From Flavonifractor sp. An82 (lineage in GTDB: Bacteria; Bacillota; Clostridia; Oscillospirales; Oscillospiraceae): DNA of 64,000 nt. Positions 59,445 through 64,000 of the stretch are shown piece by piece. The position numbers were made by a program, and so were the translations under genes. The number at the start of each line of letters is the position of its first letter. Position 1 is the first letter of the stretch. Below the pieces are notes generated by a model, which did not search any database, was not told the origin of the DNA, and saw only the letters and a program-made list of their open reading frames with translations. The DNA lies in NCBI RefSeq assembly GCF_002159265.1, contig NZ_NFHG01000004.1, positions 62,001-126,000 of the forward strand. The letters run 5' to 3'.

Positions 59445-59742
59445 AAGGGGCAAGGATTTTGCGGCGGATATGGCGGTCTACAGTCAGGCCATGTCGGAGG
59501 ACAATGCCGAACAGATGGGGCGGCTGCGCCGCAACGTGATGCTGGCCATCCAGGAGGACATCACGCCCCGGCAGCGGGAGTGCATGGTGCTCTACTACCA
59601 GAAGGGACTGAACATGCGGCAGATCGCCGAACTGACGGGGGTGGACAAGTCCACGGTATCCCGCAACATCAAGCGGGGAGAGTCCCGGCTGCGCCGATGC
59701 CTGCGCTACGGGGCGGGACAGCTGCTGAAGCCGGATGTGTGA
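59425..59742 (+). CDS. Sigma-70 region 4-like HTH protein without region 2
   Basis: A 105-residue protein. From about residue 45 it carries a sigma region 4 fold: ITPRQRECMVLYYQKGLNMR followed by QIAELTGVDKSTVSRNIKRG, the recognition helix being VDKSTVSRNIK. The first 40 residues (YRRGKDFAADMAVYSQAMSEDN) do not form region 2. Lone region-4 proteins act as late activators in phages (ArpU-like) or as half-sigma partners. It overlaps the preceding gene by 20 bases and lies 94 bases before rpoN. Confidence 0.72.
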   Translation: MSGTRYRRGKDFAADMAVYSQAMSEDNAEQMGRLRRNVMLAIQEDITPRQRECMVLYYQKGLNMRQIAELTGVDKSTVSRNIKRGESRLRRCLRYGAGQLLKPDV

Positions 59743-59836
59743 TTTTTCTACAGGATGAGATGTTGAAATTCCGGCCGGTTCCATGATATACTTTCTTCCG
59801 AGAAACCGCGAAAATGGGCGAAGGGAGGAAGCTACC

Positions 59837-61201
59837 TTGGAATTGAACCTGACACAAAAACAGATACAGACCCTCTCTCCCCAGATGATGCAGTCCATGG
59901 AGATCCTGCAGATGGGGTCTCAGGAGCTGCTGGAGTATATTGAGGAAGCGGTGCAGGAAAACCCGGTGCTGGAGCCGGAGGAGCGCTACGACAGGGCGGA
60001 CGAGACTGACCAGCTCCGCCGCAAGCTGGAGTGGCTGGAGTCCACCGACCCCCAGAACCGCTATTACCATCAGCAGGACACCGAGGAGGACGACGACCGG
60101 CTGGGCAACTACGGTACCATGGAGGACCGGGAGGACAATCTCTATTATTATGTGCTCTCCCAGCTCAAGGTGCTGGATCTGCCGCCGGAGGTGATGGAGG
60201 CCGGTACCTTTCTGGTGGAGAGCCTCAACGCCAACGGCTGGCTGGACGAGCCTTTGGAGGCCCTGGCCGCCGACTACGGCGCTTCTGTGGAGCTGATGGA
60301 GGAGGCCCTGGCAGCCGTGCAGTCTCTGGAGCCTGCAGGCGTGGGGGCACGGGATCTGTCCGAGTGCCTGAAGCTCCAGCTCATCCGACGTACCCCGGTG
60401 GACGAGCTGGCGGTGCGCATCGTGGAGAGCCAGCTGGACGCCCTGTCCAAGAGCCGCTACGGCCTCATTGCCCGGGAGCTGAAGGTCACCCCTGAGGAGG
60501 TGCGCACTGCCTGTGAGCATATCCGCACCCTCAATCCCCGGCCGGGCACCGGATTTGCCGCCCGGGAGAATCTCACCTACATCAATCCTGATATCATCGT
60601 GGTCAGCTTTCCCGACCACTTCGAGCTGTTGACCAACGATTACTATTTTCCCACTCTGGGGATCAGCGGGTACTACACCCGCCTGCTGAAGGAGAGCGAC
60701 GACCAGCAGGTGAAGGACTACCTCAACGGCAAGGTGAAGCAGGCCAAGTGGATGGTCCACGCCATCGAGCAGCGCCGCTCCACCCTTATGTCCTGCGCCA
60801 GCTGCATCCTGGAGCTCCAGGAGGCCTTCTTCCGGCAGGGGCCGGGCCATCTGGTGCCCATGTCCCTGGCCGACGTGGCGGGGCGTATCGGCGTCCACGA
60901 GTCCACGGTGAGCCGGGCGGTAAAGGACAAGTATATTCAGTGCTCCATGGGTGTCTATCCCCTGAGCTACTTCTTCTCCCGCAGTCTGGGGGCGGGCAGC
61001 GATGACGCCGCCTCTCCCGACGCGGCCAAGGCCCTGCTGAAAAAGCTCATTGCCGGGGAGGATAAGAAAAAGCCTCTGTCCGACCAGAAGCTGTGCGAGC
61101 TGATGACCGCTCAGGGCTGCCCTCTGTCCCGGCGCACGGTGGCCAAGTACCGGGATGAGCTGCACATTCCCAGCACCACGGGCCGGAAACAATACGAATG
61201 A
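59837..61201 (+). CDS. rpoN: RNA polymerase sigma-54 factor (RpoN)
   Basis: A 454-residue sigma-54 started at TTG 59837, which GGGAGG eight bases upstream supports; no suitable ATG lies nearby. Region I is Gln/Leu-rich (TQKQIQTLSPQMMQSMEILQ without break to M), core-binding region III covers about 90-330, and the RpoN box SRRTVAKYRDEL (about 436-447) reads -24 promoters. It needs AAA+ activators, none of which is in this window. HAD phosphatase follows. Confidence 0.93.
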   Translation: MELNLTQKQIQTLSPQMMQSMEILQMGSQELLEYIEEAVQENPVLEPEERYDRADETDQLRRKLEWLESTDPQNRYYHQQDTEEDDDRLGNYGTMEDREDNLYYYVLSQLKVLDLPPEVMEAGTFLVESLNANGWLDEPLEALAADYGASVELMEEALAAVQSLEPAGVGARDLSECLKLQLIRRTPVDELAVRIVESQLDALSKSRYGLIARELKVTPEEVRTACEHIRTLNPRPGTGFAARENLTYINPDIIVVSFPDHFELLTNDYYFPTLGISGYYTRLLKESDDQQVKDYLNGKVKQAKWMVHAIEQRRSTLMSCASCILELQEAFFRQGPGHLVPMSLADVAGRIGVHESTVSRAVKDKYIQCSMGVYPLSYFFSRSLGAGSDDAASPDAAKALLKKLIAGEDKKKPLSDQKLCELMTAQGCPLSRRTVAKYRDELHIPSTTGRKQYE

Positions 61202-61215
61202 TTTTGGGAGGAACC

Positions 61216-61872
61216 ATGGGTTTTCGAGGAGTATTTTTTGATTTTGACTATACCCTGGGAGATGCTACCGAGGCCATTGTCACCGGCTTCCGGTATGCCT
61301 TTGAAAAAATGGGGCTGGCGGAGCCCCAGCGGGAGGCTGTGCGCCATACCATCGGCATGACGCTGGAGGATGGCTACACCACGATCTCCGGGGACGACCG
61401 GCCCGAGCAGCGGGCTCTGTTCCGCAAGCTGTACACCGAGAAGGCCGGTCCCCTCCAGGTAGAGGTGACCCGCCTCTTCCCCGGTGCGGCGGAGCTGCTT
61501 GCCGCCCTGAAGAAAGCGGACATCCCGGCAGGTGTGGTGAGCACCAAGCGGACCGACACTCTGACCGCGGTGCTGGAGGCCAGAGGGGTGCGCCAGTACC
61601 TGGTGTCCCTCACCGGCGGTGATAAGGTGGACCGGCCCAAGCCGGACCCACAGGGGCTGCTGGCGGCCGTGGAGGCGCTGGGCCTGAAGCCGGAGGAGGT
61701 GCTCTACTGCGGAGACACCCTCATCGACGCCGAGACGGCCCACCGGGCGGGTACTCACTTCTGTGCCGTTCTCAACGGTACTACCACCCGGCAGGACTTT
61801 GAGGGCAGCGGCCTGCCCCTGGACCATGTGGCGGAGGATCTTGCTGATCTGAAGGCCTGGCTGGGACTGTAA
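61216..61872 (+). CDS. HAD-superfamily hydrolase (phosphoglycolate phosphatase-like)
   Basis: A 218-residue subfamily IA HAD phosphatase: FFDFDYTLGD (nucleophile Asp and acid Asp; the FDxDGTL is FDFDYTL), helical cap (about 20-85), GVVSTKRTD (Thr/Ser motif II), DRPKPDPQGL (Lys motif III) and YCGDTLIDAETA (motif IV). Starts 15 bases after rpoN. Substrate is not predictable. Confidence 0.85.
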   Translation: MGFRGVFFDFDYTLGDATEAIVTGFRYAFEKMGLAEPQREAVRHTIGMTLEDGYTTISGDDRPEQRALFRKLYTEKAGPLQVEVTRLFPGAAELLAALKKADIPAGVVSTKRTDTLTAVLEARGVRQYLVSLTGGDKVDRPKPDPQGLLAAVEALGLKPEEVLYCGDTLIDAETAHRAGTHFCAVLNGTTTRQDFEGSGLPLDHVAEDLADLKAWLGL

Positions 61873-61892
61873 CATTATATATATAAGGTAAG

Positions 61893-61922
61893 AAAGCGCC
61901 GGGGCCAATGCCCCGGCGCTTT
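61893..61922 (+). terminator. Terminator of the rpoN-HAD genes
   Basis: 13-bp perfect arms AAAGCGCCGGGGC, CAAT loop, TTTT. Confidence 0.85.
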
Positions 61923-61942
61923 TGCAATATCCCGCAAAATGA

Positions 61943-61972
61943 ACGACGGGGCCCCGTTTGGGGCCCCGTCGT
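61943..61972. repeat. GC hairpin downstream of the lysine aminomutase genes
   Basis: 13-bp perfect arms ACGACGGGGCCCC with a GTTT loop; no T run in either direction, so it may be a 3' stabiliser or pause site. Confidence 0.5.
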
Positions 61973-62014
61973 CCTACAGAGAAAAGAGGGGAAAAAGAGG
62001 AGAAAACGAATCAA

Positions 62015-62803
62015 TCACTTGCCCAGACGGCGGACCATTTCCTTGGCACAGAAAGTGGCCACATCGTCGGCGTAGGTGCCGGCGCCAAAGCCGGCGTCAT
62101 AGCCCAGCTCCTTGGCCAGAGCGTGGGTGATGCGGGCGCCGCCGCAGCAGAAGATGTACTTCTCGCGGACGCCCTCGGCCTCGGCCAGCTCGATGAGCTC
62201 GGTGAGGTTCTGGATGTGGACGTCCTTCTGGGTCACGGTCTGGGACACCAGCAGCACGTCGGCGTTGACCTCGGCAGCCTTGCGGAGGAACTCCTCGTTG
62301 GGCACCTGAGAGCCCAGGTTGTAGGCCTCGATCATCTCATAGCGCTCCAGGCCGTAGTGGCCGGCAAAGCCCTTGCGGTTCATGATGGCGTCGATGCCCA
62401 CGGTGTGAGCGTCGGTACCGGTGGAGGCGCCCACCACTACCAGCTTGCGGCCCAGGCGCTCCTTCAGGAACTCGTCGGTCTCGTCCATGCCCATGGCCTC
62501 GTCGGCCACGGTCTGCACCACGATCTCATTGTAGTTGATAGAGTGGGTCAGAGAGCCGTACACCACATAGAAGGTGAAGGTCTCGTCCAGCTTCTGACGG
62601 AGAGCCACGTTTGGATCGGCCAGACCCATCTTCTGGGCCATCAGCACGGCAGCCGCGGCGCCCTTGTCGTCGTCCTTGACAGGCAGGGTGAAGGAGAGCT
62701 GCACCTTGCCGTCATTCATGGTGTCACCGTAGGGTTTCAGCCGGGTCAGGTCCAGAGTGGTGTCCAGGTCTTTGTCACGAATCTGATACAGTCCGGAACT
62801 CAT
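62015..62803 (-). CDS. kamE: D-lysine/L-beta-lysine 5,6-aminomutase beta subunit
   Basis: A 262-residue B12-binding subunit of the PLP- and adenosylcobalamin-dependent 5,6-aminomutase, second step in lysine fermentation to acetate and butyrate. The cobalamin motif is GTDAHTVGIDAI (DxHxxG, about 132-143), followed by the B12 Rossmann part (EVNADVLLVSQTVTQKD, KYIFCCGGARI). Its ATG overlaps the alpha-subunit stop by four bases, so the two are coupled. Confidence 0.94.
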   Translation of the reverse strand: MSSGLYQIRDKDLDTTLDLTRLKPYGDTMNDGKVQLSFTLPVKDDDKGAAAAVLMAQKMGLADPNVALRQKLDETFTFYVVYGSLTHSINYNEIVVQTVADEAMGMDETDEFLKERLGRKLVVVGASTGTDAHTVGIDAIMNRKGFAGHYGLERYEMIEAYNLGSQVPNEEFLRKAAEVNADVLLVSQTVTQKDVHIQNLTELIELAEAEGVREKYIFCCGGARITHALAKELGYDAGFGAGTYADDVATFCAKEMVRRLGK

Positions 62804-64000
62804 TTGCCGGCACCCCCTTTCATCATGGGCTCAAGGAAGGGGTTGAAGTACCCGGCGGCCTTGGTCACGACGCCGTCCAGGCCCTTGCCGCCGTCCCGAG
62901 GACGCTTGATGTCGGCAAAGATGCCCCGCTCCAGGGTTTCAAAAATGCCCAGCTGCTCGATCTGGCCCAGCAGATCGGTAGCCTTGTGCAGCACGTCGGC
63001 AGCACGGTTCTGCATGATGCCGCCGTCCTTGAAGGTGATCTCGCTGCCCAGATCGTGCATGGTACGGAAGATGTACTGAGCATTCTGGATGGCCAGGAAA
63101 CGATCGGACAGGAAAGGAGTATGAATGGCCTCGGTCATCATGCCCAGCAGGTGGATCTTCTGGTTGGTCAGGATGGTCACCATGTTGAACAGGGCGTCCT
63201 GAACATGGCCGCGGAAGATGTTGCCGGTCATGAACTTGGTGGGAGGCATGTACTTCAGGGGAGCGTTGGGGAAGATCTCCCGGGCCATCTCGGCCTGGGC
63301 CAGCTCGTACAGGAAGCCGTTCTCCACGTCGGGGTCGATCTCGAAGGCGTGACCCAGACCCATCTGCTCCTCAGGCAGGCCGGCCCGCAGGGCAAAGGCC
63401 TCGTTGAGGAACTGGGAGGCCAGCACGGTGTGAGCCTCTTCCACAGCGTCGGCGGTGGTCAGGTAGTTGTCCTCACCGGTGTTGATGACAACGCCGGCAT
63501 AGGCGTTGATGGCACGGGAGAAGGACTGGTCCACCAGGGTGCGCTGCATGTTGATGTCGCGGAACAGGATGCCGTACAGAGCGTCGTTCAGCATCACGTC
63601 CAGGCCCTCGAAAGCGCCCATGGCGGCGATCTCGGGCATACACAGGCCGGAGCAGTAGTTACACACGCGGATGTAACGGCCCAGCTCCTCGCCCACCTTG
63701 TCCATGGCCTCGCGCATCAGGCGGAAGTTCTCCTGAGTGGCGTAGGTGCCGCCGAAGCCCTCAGTGGTGGCGCCGTAAGGCACGTAGTCCAGCAGGGACT
63801 GGCCGGTGGTACGGATAACGGCGATGACGTCGGCGCCCTGGCGGGCGGCGGCGGTAGCCTGCACCACGTCCTCATAGATGTTGCCGGTGGCCACGATCAG
63901 GTAGATCCAGGGGCCCTGCTTCTCGCCGCCGTGGGTGGCGATGAAGTCCTCGCGGCGCTTGCGGCGGGCGCGGATCTTGGAGAGGCTCTCCTCCACGATG
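62800..64000 (-). CDS. kamD: Lysine 5,6-aminomutase alpha subunit (5' end outside window)
   Basis: The C-terminal 400 residues of the alpha subunit (family length about 515); the frame runs past the right edge of the window. Segments such as IYLIVATGNIYEDVVQATAA, YVPYGATTEGFGGTYATQEN and CNYCSGLCMPEIAAMGA match KamD. It provides the TIM-barrel holding PLP and adenosylcobalamin. Codon use is strongly biased, as for an abundant catabolic enzyme. More kam genes are expected beyond the edge. Confidence 0.94.
   Translation of the reverse strand, partial: IVEESLSKIRARRKRREDFIATHGGEKQGPWIYLIVATGNIYEDVVQATAAARQGADVIAVIRTTGQSLLDYVPYGATTEGFGGTYATQENFRLMREAMDKVGEELGRYIRVCNYCSGLCMPEIAAMGAFEGLDVMLNDALYGILFRDINMQRTLVDQSFSRAINAYAGVVINTGEDNYLTTADAVEEAHTVLASQFLNEAFALRAGLPEEQMGLGHAFEIDPDVENGFLYELAQAEMAREIFPNAPLKYMPPTKFMTGNIFRGHVQDALFNMVTILTNQKIHLLGMMTEAIHTPFLSDRFLAIQNAQYIFRTMHDLGSEITFKDGGIMQNRAADVLHKATDLLGQIEQLGIFETLERGIFADIKRPRDGGKGLDGVVTKAAGYFNPFLEPMMKGGAGK

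Overview
The window is GC-rich and low in pseudogenes. It looks like chromosome from a spore-forming, anaerobic Clostridia species of the Oscillospiraceae type. This is inferred from a Gram-positive gene set (SpoIID, S-layer homology protein, ABC-F, BlaI/BlaR pair, Tex), minimal SufCB, ethanolamine microcompartment genes, tryptophanase and lysine 5,6-aminomutase. Relatives of Flavonifractor, Intestinimonas or Lawsonibacter are plausible, but no 16S gene is present to settle it. Most of the very long antisense open frames are GC-bias shadows.

Layout. 1-4031: the 3' half of an ethanolamine-utilisation (eut) operon: BMC-H shell protein, EutT, PduL, a small unknown, EutN, EutH and EutQ, closed by a strong terminator. 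4030-8136: a small membrane protein, an SSB-like protein and a secreted SLH surface protein. 8141-10206 (minus): sufC-sufB-thioesterase. 10351-18248: ferritin-like protein, RlmA, exported 5'-nucleotidase, ABC-F ATPase, MATE pump, membrane protein. 18241-23018: MetRS, citrate synthase, SpoIID. 23041-26110 (minus): a BlaR1/BlaI-type sensor-repressor pair under a large palindromic operator, preceded by an unusual sigma-region-2/transmembrane fusion. 26312-35953: FAD oxidoreductase with a duplicated 3' end, YitT-like protein, CorC-like and ClC proteins, glyoxalase, MBOAT/DHHW acetylation pair, MFS transporter.

36176-44798: pyruvate kinase, pyridoxal/pyridoxamine kinase, a nucleotidyltransferase/sugar-kinase pair resembling hexosamine salvage, guanine deaminase, TraB/GumN protein and a DUF815 ATPase. 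44925-52532: an amino-acid/aldolase region with two YheO-type PAS-HTH regulators around class II aldolase, PepV dipeptidase, RidA, tryptophanase and an NSS transporter. 52733-57862: mutarotase, coiled-coil protein, Tex with an overlapping metallopeptidase, and a DUF6483-like protein. 57878-61872: a LexA-like repressor with repeated operator motifs, tRNA-Tyr and tRNA-Thr, a small-gene cluster including a lone sigma-region-4 protein, RpoN, and a HAD phosphatase. 62015-64000 (minus): lysine 5,6-aminomutase beta and alpha (alpha cut by the window edge).

Functionally, two B12-dependent catabolic routes (ethanolamine and lysine) bracket the window. Tryptophan breakdown is a self-contained divergently regulated unit. 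The least explained parts are the in-frame extension ahead of the BMC gene, the sigma-2/TM fusion, the lone sigma-4 cluster, the operator array at 58540-58675 and several large perfect palindromes.
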